The position numbers were made by a program, and so were the translations under genes. From positions 3,672,001-3,736,000 of the forward strand of contig NZ_CP102951.1 in assembly GCF_024741815.1 (NCBI RefSeq): 64,000 bases of DNA, written 5' to 3'. This document shows positions 56,370-64,000 of the stretch, one piece after another. The DNA is from Pseudomonas sp. LS1212. GTDB taxonomy: Bacteria > Pseudomonadota > Gammaproteobacteria > Pseudomonadales > Pseudomonadaceae. The notes below the pieces were generated by a model. It worked only from the letters and a program-made list of their open reading frames with translations, was not told the DNA's origin and ran no database searches. Position 1 is the stretch's first letter. Every line of letters begins with the position of its first letter.

Positions 56370-58241
56370 TTAGTAACGGGTGATTTCCGCCTTGGCTTCC
56401 AACTGCTTGCGATAAGCAGCGAAGTCCTGCTGACCGGCACGCGAGGCCAGGAAACGACGGTAGGCTGCCTTTTCTTCGGCCGTGGCCGCCGAGCCTTCAT
56501 TCACGCCATTGAGACGCAAAACGACGACACTGCCATCGGACAGCTTGACGCTGCTGTAGGTCGGCTTGTCCTTGGCTTCAGGCTTGCCCATGCGGAACAG
56601 TGCCTGCAGCTCGATCGGATCGATACCTTCCTGGCTACGGGTAACCGCCTCCAGTACCTTCCACTCCTGACCGTCCTGGCTCTTGGCCAGAGAGATCTTG
56701 CCATCGCGAAGACCGGCGATCAGCGCTTGGGCCTTGGCCTGTATTGCAGCACTGGCGTGCTCCTTGGCCAACTGGGCGCGGATGCTTGCAGCGACGCTTT
56801 CGAGCGGCAGCTGCTCAGGCTTGCGGTGCTCTTTGACGCGGATCACGATCACGGTTTCAGGATCCAGTTCGATAGCCGAACTGTTGGAACCTTCTTCCAG
56901 CACTTGCGGACTGAACGCGGCCTGGATCACCGCACGGTTGGCCGTGATGCCCTCGCCGCCCTCACGGCCGAACGCTGGCGAGGTGTGCACCTTCAAACCC
57001 AGCTCCTGCGCGGGCTGAGCCAAATCGGACGCTTCGAACGAAGAGTCTTCCAACTGCTTGGTCGCCTCGACAAAACGCTGCTCGACCTGCTGAGTCTTCA
57101 GCTCGCGAGTCAGTTTGTCCTTCAGGCTGGCAAAACTCGGAACCTCTGGTGCTTCCACGCCCAGCAGCTTGATCAGGTGCAAGCCGTAGGTCGTTTTCAC
57201 CGGTGCCGACACCTGGTCCTTGCTCAAGGCATACAGCGCGGTCTCGAAGTCCGGGTCGTAGACGCCAGGGCCCGCGTAACCGAGGTCACCGCCGTTGTTG
57301 GCAGAACCCGGATCCTGCGAGAACTCCTTGGCCAGGGTAGCGAAATCTTCACCCTTGGCCAGGCGCTGCCGGACCTCTTCGATTTTGGCCTTGGCCTGCG
57401 CTTCATTCACCTTGTCGTTGACTTCGATGAGGATGTGCGCAGCACGACGCTGTTCTGCCAGGTTGGCGATCTCTTTCTCGTAGAGGTCCTGCAACTCGTC
57501 ATCATTGACCGATACCTGGTCGAAGAATGACGACTTCTTGAGCTCCAGGTAGTCAATCACCACCTGATCGGGGCTCATGAACGCCTTGGCGTGTTCGTCG
57601 TAGTGCGCCTTGATCTCTTCGTCCGTAACCGTGGCGGCTGCCGGGTCTGCCTTGAAGGTCAGGGAGGCGAAGTCGCGGGTCTGCTTCTCGAGACGGGCGA
57701 ATGCGTCGACCTGAGCGTCGGTGACAAAACCACTGCCAGCCAGGCCTGTACGTAGCTGACCGATCAGCATTTCCTGCGCCAGCATCTGACGGAATTGCAG
57801 GCGGCCATAGCCCATCTGGCGGATGACCTGGTCGAAACGCTCGGGGCTGAACTTGCCTTCAACCTGGAATTCCGGCGTTTGCAGGATCAACTGGTCGAGC
57901 GCTTGCTCGGAGAAGGCGAAGTTTGCGTCTTCGGCGCCTTGCAGCAAGAGCTTGCGATCGATCAGGCCCTTGAGCGCCGCCTCGCGCAGCAGTTTTTCGT
58001 CAAGCAGGGCAGGATCGAAATCCTTGCCCAACTGCTGCATCAGCTGACGACGTTGCATGTCGACAGCCTGGCTCAGCTCGGTCTGGCTGATCTTGTCGCC
58101 ATTCACCTTGGCCGCATCCTGGCTGGTGGTGGTGGCTTGAAAGATGGCATCGAAGCCGGTCAGTGCCATCAAGGCCACGATTACGCCGATGATGGTCTTG
58201 GCAATCCAGCCTTGTGAATTGTCCCTGATATTCTGCAGCAT
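56370..58241 (-). CDS. ppiD: Periplasmic folding chaperone PpiD
   Basis: A 623-residue protein from the ATG at 58241 (MLQNIRDNSQGWIAKTIIGV). One N-terminal membrane helix (residues about 14-34, IAKTIIGVIVALMALTGFDA) anchors it with the rest in the periplasm. A SurA-N-like domain covers residues about 40-220. A parvulin domain (residues about 265-360) has RAAHILIEVNDK and GGDLGYAGPGVYDPDFETAL. The C-terminal domain continues to residue 623. Members assist folding of exported proteins at the SecYEG exit. Its place between fabI and hupB is conserved in Pseudomonas. Confidence 0.94.
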   Translation of the reverse strand: MLQNIRDNSQGWIAKTIIGVIVALMALTGFDAIFQATTTSQDAAKVNGDKISQTELSQAVDMQRRQLMQQLGKDFDPALLDEKLLREAALKGLIDRKLLLQGAEDANFAFSEQALDQLILQTPEFQVEGKFSPERFDQVIRQMGYGRLQFRQMLAQEMLIGQLRTGLAGSGFVTDAQVDAFARLEKQTRDFASLTFKADPAAATVTDEEIKAHYDEHAKAFMSPDQVVIDYLELKKSSFFDQVSVNDDELQDLYEKEIANLAEQRRAAHILIEVNDKVNEAQAKAKIEEVRQRLAKGEDFATLAKEFSQDPGSANNGGDLGYAGPGVYDPDFETALYALSKDQVSAPVKTTYGLHLIKLLGVEAPEVPSFASLKDKLTRELKTQQVEQRFVEATKQLEDSSFEASDLAQPAQELGLKVHTSPAFGREGGEGITANRAVIQAAFSPQVLEEGSNSSAIELDPETVIVIRVKEHRKPEQLPLESVAASIRAQLAKEHASAAIQAKAQALIAGLRDGKISLAKSQDGQEWKVLEAVTRSQEGIDPIELQALFRMGKPEAKDKPTYSSVKLSDGSVVVLRLNGVNEGSAATAEEKAAYRRFLASRAGQQDFAAYRKQLEAKAEITRY

Positions 58242-58306
58242 GCGTCCCCCGAAAACGGTTGTACTGATTAAGCAACCGCGGAGAGTGGGTGGAATCCGGA
58301 TAGAAG

Positions 58307-58331
58307 AAAGGCGCATCCGTGGATGCGCCTT
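58307..58331 (-). terminator. Hairpin downstream of the tRNA-like gene
   Basis: AAGGCGCATCC / GGATGCGCCTT around a two- to three-base loop, followed on the minus strand by TTCTTC. It is placed nine bases after the tRNA-like 3' end. Confidence 0.6.
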
Positions 58332-58339
58332 CTTGTAAC

Positions 58340-58416
58340 TGGCGGAGCGGACGGGAGTTTGAACCCCAGACTCTCGGCGTTACAGGTCGGCATGGACCGG
58401 ACTGTGCTACCGCCCC
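58340..58416 (-). pseudogene. Degenerate tRNA-Asp-like sequence with GTA anticodon
   Basis: On the minus strand 77 bases run from GGGGCGG to CCGCTCCGCCA. The acceptor arms pair over seven positions (one G-U), CCA is encoded, and the whole follows the tRNA-Asp layout. The anticodon loop reads CTGTAAC, giving GTA (tyrosine) where tRNA-Asp has GTC. The anticodon stem has two mismatches, the D arm pairs badly, and the T loop (GTTCAAACT) has one extra base with a weak stem. It is therefore probably a decayed tRNA gene. It retains a downstream terminator and could still be transcribed. Confidence 0.6.
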
Positions 58417-58472
58417 GCTGCCAAGCCAAGAATGAACCTGACCCGGATAGGCAAAAGCCTGAAAAAGCTAAC

Positions 58473-58745
58473 TTAGTTGACAGCTTCTTTGAGTGCTTTA
58501 CCAGCTTTGAAACCTGGTTTTTTGGCCGCTGCGATTTCCAGCGTCTTGCCAGTCTGTGGGTTACGGCCTACGCGAGCAGGACGATCGGTCACAGAGAAAG
58601 TACCGAAACCAACCAGTACCACAGACTCGCCATCCTTCAGAGCGTTAGTGACGGATTCGATTACTGCGTCCAGCGCGCGGCCAGCAACAGCTTTCGGGAT
58701 GTCAGCAGAATTGGCGATAGCATCAATCAGTTCCGACTTGTTCAC
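58473..58745 (-). CDS. hupB: DNA-binding protein HU-beta
   Basis: A 90-residue nucleoid protein. The start is GTG at 58745 (V/MNKSELIDAIANSADIPKAV), supported by the AAGGGGA ribosome site; a longer frame to 58814 has no family match. The DNA-wrapping arm is FGTFSVTDRPARVGRNPQTG (residues about 47-66), and the end KPGFKAGKALKEAVN is typical of HU. The position between ppiD and lon is conserved in gamma-proteobacteria. Confidence 0.97.
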   Translation of the reverse strand: MNKSELIDAIANSADIPKAVAGRALDAVIESVTNALKDGESVVLVGFGTFSVTDRPARVGRNPQTGKTLEIAAAKKPGFKAGKALKEAVN

Positions 58746-58893
58746 TCTAAGTCCCCTTATATCTATATTGAGTTTGTTTCTAAATGTATGTGAAAGCAAA
58801 AACGTTGCGCGCAATGGCCTGCTGACACTTTAAGAGCCGCTTTATAACAAGGGCTCTAAAAAGCTGTCAAGGAAGCCATCCGCCAAATGCGTA

Positions 58894-61290
58894 CTAGTGC
58901 GTGCTGATTCTTTCTTTCGAATCGGACTCGCGCTTTTCATCCTTTGCGACAATCTCGGGAGCCACATCCGGCAAGGGCTCTGGGGCGTATTGCAGCGCAA
59001 TTTGGAGGACTTCGTCAATCCATTTAACCGGTTTAATCTGAAGATCCTGTTTGATATTGTCCGGAATTTCTTTCAAATCCCGCACATTCTCTTCCGGAAT
59101 GATCACAGTCTTGATTCCGCCGCGATGCGCTGCCAGCAATTTCTCCTTCAACCCACCAATGGCCAATACTTGTCCGCGCAAGGTAATTTCACCGGTCATG
59201 GCGACATCGGCACGCACCGGGATCTGCGTCAGGGCAGAGACCAGGGCCGTGCACATGCCTACGCCCGCGCTGGGACCATCTTTGGGCGTTGCCCCTTCCG
59301 GCATATGGATATGGGTGTCGCGCTTCTCGTGGAAGTCCAGAGGGATGCCCAGGCTCTTGGCACGGCTGCGCACCACCGTCAGCGCGGCGGTGATCGATTC
59401 GACCATCACATCGCCCAGGGAACCGGTCTTGATCAACTGCCCCTTGCCCGGCACCACGGCCGCTTCGATGGTCAGCAACTCGCCACCGACCTGGGTCCAG
59501 GCAAGCCCGGTAACCTGGCCGACCTGGTCCTGCTGCTCAGCCAGGCCATAGCGGAATTTACGCACGCCGAGGAAATGTTCGAGCGTGTCGGCCGTCACGC
59601 TCACGGTGAAATGCTTCTCGCGGGCGTATTCCTTGACCACCTTGCGGCAAACCTTGGCAATCTGCCGCTCAAGCCCGCGCACACCGGCCTCGCGGGTGTA
59701 GTAGCGGATGATGTCGCGAATGGCTGAAGTATCCAATTCCAGCTCGGTTTTCTTCAGTCCGTTGGCCTGAATCTGCTTGGGTGACAGGTACTTGACCGCG
59801 ATGTTGATCTTCTCGTCCTCGGTGTAGCCGGGCAGACGAATCACCTCCATCCGGTCGAGCAGTGCCGCCGGAATGTTCATCGAGTTGGCGGTGCAAAGGA
59901 ACATCACATCGGACAGGTCGTAGTCGACTTCCAGGTAGTGATCGTTGAAGTTGTGGTTCTGCTCGGGATCGAGCACTTCAAGCAATGCCGAGGCCGGGTC
60001 GCCACGCATGTCGCTGCCCATCTTGTCGATTTCATCGAGCAGGAACAGCGGGTTGCGCACACCCACCTTTGTCATTTTCTGAATCAATCTGCCCGGCATC
60101 GAACCGATATAAGTGCGCCGGTGACCCCGAATTTCAGCTTCGTCACGCACGCCACCCAGGGCCATGCGCACAAACTTGCGGTTGGTTGCATGCGCAATCG
60201 ACTCCGCCAGGGAGGTTTTACCGACCCCGGGAGGACCGACCAGGCACAACACCGGACCGCGAATTTTTTTCACGCGCTTTTGCACGGCGAGGTATTCAAG
60301 GATGCGCTCCTTGACCTCTTCGAGACCGTAGTGATCGGCATCGAGAATGTCTTCAGCGCGCGCCAGGTCCAGGCGGACCTTGCTCTGGGCCTTCCACGGC
60401 ACCTGCACCAGCCAATCGATGTAGGAACGCACCACGGTCGCTTCAGCAGACATCGGCGACATCTGCTTGAGCTTGTTCAGCTCGGCCTGGGCCTTGGCCA
60501 GGGCCTCCTTGGGCAGCCCGGCAGCGTCGATGCGTTTTTTCAGCTCTTCGACTTCGTTGTGGCCTTCGTCGCTGTCGCCGAGTTCCTTCTGAATGGCCTT
60601 CATCTGCTCGTTCAGGTAGTACTCGCGCTGACTGCGCTCCATTTGCTTCTTCACGCGACCACGAATGCGTTTCTCGACCTGCAACAGGTCGATTTCAGCG
60701 TCCAGCAGGGCCAATACGTGCTCGACCCGTGCGGACAGATCGATGATTTCGAGAATTTCCTGCTTCTGCTCGATCTTCAAGGCCATGTGCGCGGCCATGG
60801 TGTCGACCAGGCGGCCCGGCTCATCGATGCTGTTGAGCGAAGACAGGACTTCGGCCGGGACTTTCTTGCCCAGCTGAACATATTGTTCGAATTGTGACAG
60901 CAGGCTGCGCACGAATACTTCCGATTCGCGATCAGGCGCCTGGGTTTCTTCGATCAGGGCGACTTGCGCCCGGCAGTGGCCGTCGACCTCGATGAAACGT
61001 TCGACCGTGCCACGCTGCTCGCCCTCGACCAGAACCTTCACGGTACCGTCAGGCAGCTTGAGCAGCTGTAGAACAGTGGCAATGGTACCGACACGATACA
61101 AAGCGTCTTCACCAGGATCATCATCAGCAGGATTTTTCTGCGCCAGCAGCAGAATCTGCTTTTCGCCGGTCATCGCGGCCTCAAGGGCTTCGATGGACTT
61201 CTCGCGCCCCACGAACAGCGGGATAACCATATGCGGATACACAACGACATCACGCAATGGCAGGAGAGGCAATTCGATGGTTGTCTTCAT
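58894..61290 (-). CDS. lon: ATP-dependent protease Lon
   Basis: A 798-residue LonA protease from the ATG at 61290 (MKTTIELPLLPLRDVVVYPH). The N-terminal substrate domain spans residues about 5-200 and a coiled coil about 200-300. The AAA+ module has Walker A GPPGVGKTSLAES near 350 and Walker B PLFLLDEIDKMG near 415. The C-terminal protease has the catalytic Ser674 in PKDGPSAGVGM and the Lys in GLKEKLLAAHRGG near 717. It degrades misfolded and regulatory proteins in the cytoplasm. clpX lies 152 bases upstream on the same strand. Confidence 0.97.
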   Translation of the reverse strand: MKTTIELPLLPLRDVVVYPHMVIPLFVGREKSIEALEAAMTGEKQILLLAQKNPADDDPGEDALYRVGTIATVLQLLKLPDGTVKVLVEGEQRGTVERFIEVDGHCRAQVALIEETQAPDRESEVFVRSLLSQFEQYVQLGKKVPAEVLSSLNSIDEPGRLVDTMAAHMALKIEQKQEILEIIDLSARVEHVLALLDAEIDLLQVEKRIRGRVKKQMERSQREYYLNEQMKAIQKELGDSDEGHNEVEELKKRIDAAGLPKEALAKAQAELNKLKQMSPMSAEATVVRSYIDWLVQVPWKAQSKVRLDLARAEDILDADHYGLEEVKERILEYLAVQKRVKKIRGPVLCLVGPPGVGKTSLAESIAHATNRKFVRMALGGVRDEAEIRGHRRTYIGSMPGRLIQKMTKVGVRNPLFLLDEIDKMGSDMRGDPASALLEVLDPEQNHNFNDHYLEVDYDLSDVMFLCTANSMNIPAALLDRMEVIRLPGYTEDEKINIAVKYLSPKQIQANGLKKTELELDTSAIRDIIRYYTREAGVRGLERQIAKVCRKVVKEYAREKHFTVSVTADTLEHFLGVRKFRYGLAEQQDQVGQVTGLAWTQVGGELLTIEAAVVPGKGQLIKTGSLGDVMVESITAALTVVRSRAKSLGIPLDFHEKRDTHIHMPEGATPKDGPSAGVGMCTALVSALTQIPVRADVAMTGEITLRGQVLAIGGLKEKLLAAHRGGIKTVIIPEENVRDLKEIPDNIKQDLQIKPVKWIDEVLQIALQYAPEPLPDVAPEIVAKDEKRESDSKERISTH

Positions 61291-61390
61291 GATTTCGCCT
61301 CTACAGCGGCCAATTGGCCGTAAACAGATGGAATTTGAGCTTGGAGTTAATGTGGGGGCAGCCCCACAAAAAAACAAGCACTACGACAGG

Positions 61391-61418
61391 AAAAGCAAAA
61401 GGGGCCCGAAGGCCCCCC
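61391..61418 (-). terminator. clpX terminator
   Basis: Minus-strand GGGGCC/GGCCCC stem with a TTCG loop, then TTTTGCTTTT. It lies between clpX and lon, so lon is likely read mainly from its own promoter. Confidence 0.8.
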
Positions 61419-61442
61419 TGTTTATTCCAGACGCATTGCAAC

Positions 61443-62726
61443 TCAGGCGTCAGGTGCGACCTTGGCCGGCGGCTCGCTGTTTTCATAGATCAGCAGCGGC
61501 TTGGACGAGCCTTCGATGACGCTTTCGTCGATCACCACCTTGCTTACGTCGGCCTGCGAAGGGATCTCGTACATTGTATCGAGCAGGATGCCCTCGAGAA
61601 TCGAACGCAGGCCACGGGCACCAGTCTTGCGCTCCAGCGCACGACGCGCCACCGACTTGAGCGCATCACTGCGGAACTCAAGATCGACGCCTTCCATCTC
61701 GAACAACTTGGCATATTGCTTGGTCAGGGCGTTTTTCGGTTCGGTGAGGATCTGCATCAAGGCAGCCTCATCGAGCTCGTCCAACGTCGCCAATACCGGC
61801 AGACGGCCAACGAATTCCGGGATCAGACCGAACTTGACCAGATCGTCAGGCTCGACTTCACGCAGCGATTCGCCGACTTTCTTGCCTTCCTGCTTGCTGC
61901 GAACTTCGGCGTTGAAACCGATGCCGCCGCGAGTGGAACGGTTCTGGATGACCTTTTCCAGGCCCGAGAACGCACCACCACAGATAAACAGGATGTTGCG
62001 CGTGTCGACCTGCAGGAACTCCTGCTGCGGGTGCTTGCGGCCACCCTGGGGCGGCACCGAGGCCACCGTGCCTTCGATCAGTTTGAGCAATGCCTGCTGC
62101 ACACCTTCCCCGGAAACATCGCGGGTAATCGAAGGGTTGTCGGACTTGCGCGAAATCTTGTCGATTTCATCGATATAGACAATGCCCATTTGAGCCTTCT
62201 CTACATCGTAATCGCACTTCTGCAGCAGCTTCTGAATGATGTTTTCCACATCCTCGCCCACATAACCCGCTTCAGTCAGCGTGGTCGCGTCGGCGATGGT
62301 GAACGGCACGTTCAGCAGACGAGCGAGGGTCTCGGCGAGCAGGGTCTTGCCCGAACCCGTAGGCCCGATCAGCAGGATGTTGCTCTTGCCGAGCTCGACA
62401 TCGTCGTTTTTCTTGTCACGTTGATTCAGGCGCTTGTAGTGGTTGTACACCGCTACCGCCAAAACTTTCTTAGCGCGCTCCTGGCCAATTACATATTGGT
62501 CCAGAATGCCGCTGATTTCTTTCGGCGAAGGCAATTTATGCGCGCTGCTCTCTGCCTGGGCTTCTTGCACCTCCTCACGGATGATGTCATTGCACAGGTC
62601 GACGCACTCGTCGCAGATAAAGACCGAGGGGCCGGCAATCAATTTGCGTACTTCATGCTGGCTTTTGCCACAGAAGGAGCAATAGAGCAGCTTGCCGTTG
62701 TCCTCGCCGTTGCGGGTGTCAGTCAT
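61443..62726 (-). CDS. clpX: ATP-dependent Clp protease ATPase subunit ClpX
   Basis: A 427-residue unfoldase from the ATG at 62726 (MTDTRNGEDNGKLLYCSFCG). The zinc-binding domain has CSFCGKSQ and FICDECVDLC (residues about 15-45). Walker A is LIGPTGSGKTLLAET near 120, followed by the pore loop AGYVGED and the Walker B region MGIVYIDEIDKISRKSD. The C-terminal part has the sensor II region TGARGLRSILE. It recognises substrates, including SsrA-tagged proteins, and feeds them to ClpP, encoded just upstream. Confidence 0.97.
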   Translation of the reverse strand: MTDTRNGEDNGKLLYCSFCGKSQHEVRKLIAGPSVFICDECVDLCNDIIREEVQEAQAESSAHKLPSPKEISGILDQYVIGQERAKKVLAVAVYNHYKRLNQRDKKNDDVELGKSNILLIGPTGSGKTLLAETLARLLNVPFTIADATTLTEAGYVGEDVENIIQKLLQKCDYDVEKAQMGIVYIDEIDKISRKSDNPSITRDVSGEGVQQALLKLIEGTVASVPPQGGRKHPQQEFLQVDTRNILFICGGAFSGLEKVIQNRSTRGGIGFNAEVRSKQEGKKVGESLREVEPDDLVKFGLIPEFVGRLPVLATLDELDEAALMQILTEPKNALTKQYAKLFEMEGVDLEFRSDALKSVARRALERKTGARGLRSILEGILLDTMYEIPSQADVSKVVIDESVIEGSSKPLLIYENSEPPAKVAPDA

Positions 62727-62795
62727 TCGATCGATCCAATCCGGTAGGCTTGCAACACAAGATGAAGGCAATTGCGGGCTTTTTCAAGTCCACAG

Positions 62796-62821
62796 GTGGT
62801 CAGTTCGCCCGACCACCTGCT
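62796..62821 (-). terminator. Hairpin between clpP and clpX
   Basis: CAGGTGGTC / GACCACCTG with a short loop in the 105-base gap. No strong T-run follows, so it may only attenuate read-through from clpP into clpX. Confidence 0.5.
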
Positions 62822-62831
62822 TTTGCGCTGC

Positions 62832-63473
62832 TTATGCAGACATTAGACGCTTCTGCAGCACCGAATCAATGAGGCCGTATTCGGCCGCACGCTCGGAGCT
62901 CATGAAGTTGTCGCGATTTGTGTCCTGCTCGATCTTTTCGATCGGCTGGCCGGTGTGGAACGCCAGCAGCTCGTTCAGGCGCGCACGAATGGACAGGATT
63001 TCCTTGGCATGGATGTCGATATCCGACGCCTGACCCTGGAAACCGCCCAACGGCTGGTGAATCATCACGCGCGAGTTCGGCAGGCAGAAACGCTTGCCCT
63101 TGGCACCGCCGGCCAGCAGGAAGGCGCCCATGCTGCAGGCCTGGCCGATGCAGGTGGTGGAAACGTCCGGCTTGATGAACTGCATGGTGTCGTAGATCGA
63201 CATGCCCGCCGTCACCGAACCGCCTGGTGAGTTGATGTAAAGATGGATGTCCTTGTCCGGGTTTTCCGCTTCAAGGAACAGCAATTGCGCGGCAACCAGA
63301 TTGGCCATGTAATCTTCTACCGGGCCGATCAGGAAGATCACCCGCTCCTTCAGGAGGCGCGAGTAGATATCGTAGGCGCGTTCGCCACGAGCGGATTGCT
63401 CGATAACCATCGGGACCAGACCGCCTGCGGCCTGGATGTCAGAGCTCTGCTGAATATAAGAATTGCGGGACAT
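62832..63473 (-). CDS. clpP: ATP-dependent Clp protease proteolytic subunit ClpP
   Basis: A 213-residue serine protease from the ATG at 63473 (MSRNSYIQQSSDIQAAGGLV). The catalytic Ser114 is in CIGQACSMGAFLLAGG and His139 in NSRVMIHQPLGGFQGQASD. The N-terminal propeptide before GGLVPMVIEQ is of the usual length. It forms the tetradecameric chamber used by ClpX and ClpA. The order tig-clpP-clpX-lon is the standard one. Confidence 0.97.
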   Translation of the reverse strand: MSRNSYIQQSSDIQAAGGLVPMVIEQSARGERAYDIYSRLLKERVIFLIGPVEDYMANLVAAQLLFLEAENPDKDIHLYINSPGGSVTAGMSIYDTMQFIKPDVSTTCIGQACSMGAFLLAGGAKGKRFCLPNSRVMIHQPLGGFQGQASDIDIHAKEILSIRARLNELLAFHTGQPIEKIEQDTNRDNFMSSERAAEYGLIDSVLQKRLMSA

Positions 63474-63512
63474 GGCCTGCACTCACTCCCAAATAGTCAT
63501 GTCTTGAATACG

Positions 63513-63540
63513 CATAAGCCAGCGCGAAGGCTGGCTTATG
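63513..63540 (-). terminator. Hairpin between tig and clpP
   Basis: CATAAGCCAGC / GCTGGCTTATG, an 11-base-pair stem with a six-base loop, 23 bases past the tig stop. There is no T-run, so it is probably a partial terminator. Confidence 0.55.
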
Positions 63541-63563
63541 GTGTTTTCCAACGAGAGAAAAAA

Positions 63564-64000
63564 TCAGTCGGCTTGTGGTGCTTCAGCCGGCTTGACAGCT
63601 TCTTCGTAAGAGACCGATTTGTCGGTCACAGTCGCTTTCTGCAGAACAGTATCCACAACTTGCTCTTCCAGCACAACCGAACGAACTTCGTTCAGCTGCT
63701 GGTCGTTTTTGTAGTACCAGGCAACGACTTGCTCAGGCTCCTGGTAGGCCGAAGCCATTTCCTGGATCAGCTCGCGAACGCGGGCTTCGTCTGGCTTGAG
63801 TTCGTTCTGCTTGACCACTTCAGCGACGATCAGACCCAGCACGACGCGGCGCTTGGCTTGTTCTTCGAACAGCTCGACCGGCAGCTGCTCAGGCTTGATG
63901 TTGCCACCGAATTGCTGAACGGCCTGGACGCGCAGACGGTTCACTTCGTTTTCCAGCAGCGCTTTTGGCACTTCGATCGGGTTGGCAGCCAGCAGGCCGT
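63564..64000 (-). CDS. tig: Trigger factor, C-terminal part (gene continues beyond right edge)
   Basis: About 145 C-terminal residues of the ribosome-associated chaperone. The segment reads LLAANPIEVPKALLENEVNRL, then FEEQAKRRVVLGLIVAEVVK, then the arm ending EEAVKPAEAPQAD. This matches the substrate-binding domain and acidic tail of Tig, and tig-clpP is a conserved pair. The N-terminal ribosome-binding and FKBP domains are outside the window. Confidence 0.95.
   Translation of the reverse strand, partial: GLLAANPIEVPKALLENEVNRLRVQAVQQFGGNIKPEQLPVELFEEQAKRRVVLGLIVAEVVKQNELKPDEARVRELIQEMASAYQEPEQVVAWYYKNDQQLNEVRSVVLEEQVVDTVLQKATVTDKSVSYEEAVKPAEAPQAD

Overview
The window is a chromosomal segment of a fluorescent-group Pseudomonas. 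The evidence is GC-rich coding, the clpP-clpX-lon-hupB-ppiD-fabI and gloB-rnhA-dnaQ-lysine decarboxylase gene orders, Fur-controlled PrrF and sigma-54-driven CrcY-type small RNAs, and the palindromic repeats typical of the genus.

Layout, left to right. (1) 1-4463: a very large minus-strand toxin-like protein (dermonecrotic/TcdA-TcdB-pore style) that runs off the left edge. (2) 4.6-14.2 kb: leucine/isovalerate catabolism. liuR-liuE is followed by a CrcY-like sRNA, then a divergent acyl-CoA ligase and liuABCD. LiuR-type palindromes precede all three transcription units. (3) 14.2-17.2 kb: a lambda-CI-like regulator lacking both autocleavage residues, a DUF6124-type partner, leucine dehydrogenase and an Lrp regulator. 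(4) 17.2-22.3 kb: a PrrF sRNA, a sigma-region-4/FecR-like hybrid membrane protein, an M14 peptidase, and an ECF sigma/anti-sigma pair divergent from a catalase-like peroxidase and cytochrome b561. (5) 22.4-25.1 kb: an acyl-CoA synthetase remnant, a leucine-rich-repeat protein kinase and a YebC-family protein. (6) 25.3-31.0 kb: 2-aminoethylphosphonate use (organophosphate-type MFS transporter, two LysR regulators, phnW, phnX). (7) 31.0-37.1 kb: FMN reductase, D-amino-acid dehydrogenase with LysR, GNAT, and a frameshifted lysine decarboxylase. (8) 37.3-44.7 kb: dnaQ and rnhA, which lie next to each other in other pseudomonads, are here separated by about 6.2 kb of visibly AT-rich accessory DNA. 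(9) 44.7-64 kb: conserved core with methyltransferase, gloB, mltD, a YejABEF-type peptide importer with two tandem binding proteins, fabI, ppiD, a degenerate tRNA, hupB, lon, clpX, clpP and the end of tig.

The most interesting segment is the dnaQ/rnhA insertion. It holds an orphan LuxR-type quorum-sensing regulator, a second PgeF/laccase-domain protein, and a four-gene operon: alpha/beta hydrolase, SAM methyltransferase, a GNAT-fold protein resembling arginyl/leucyl-tRNA-protein transferases but without their cysteines, and an MFS exporter. A good lux-box palindrome sits at about -44 from a predicted start of that operon. I read it as a compact quorum-responsive small-molecule or peptide-modification cluster of unknown product. 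That reading is inference and no product can be named from sequence.
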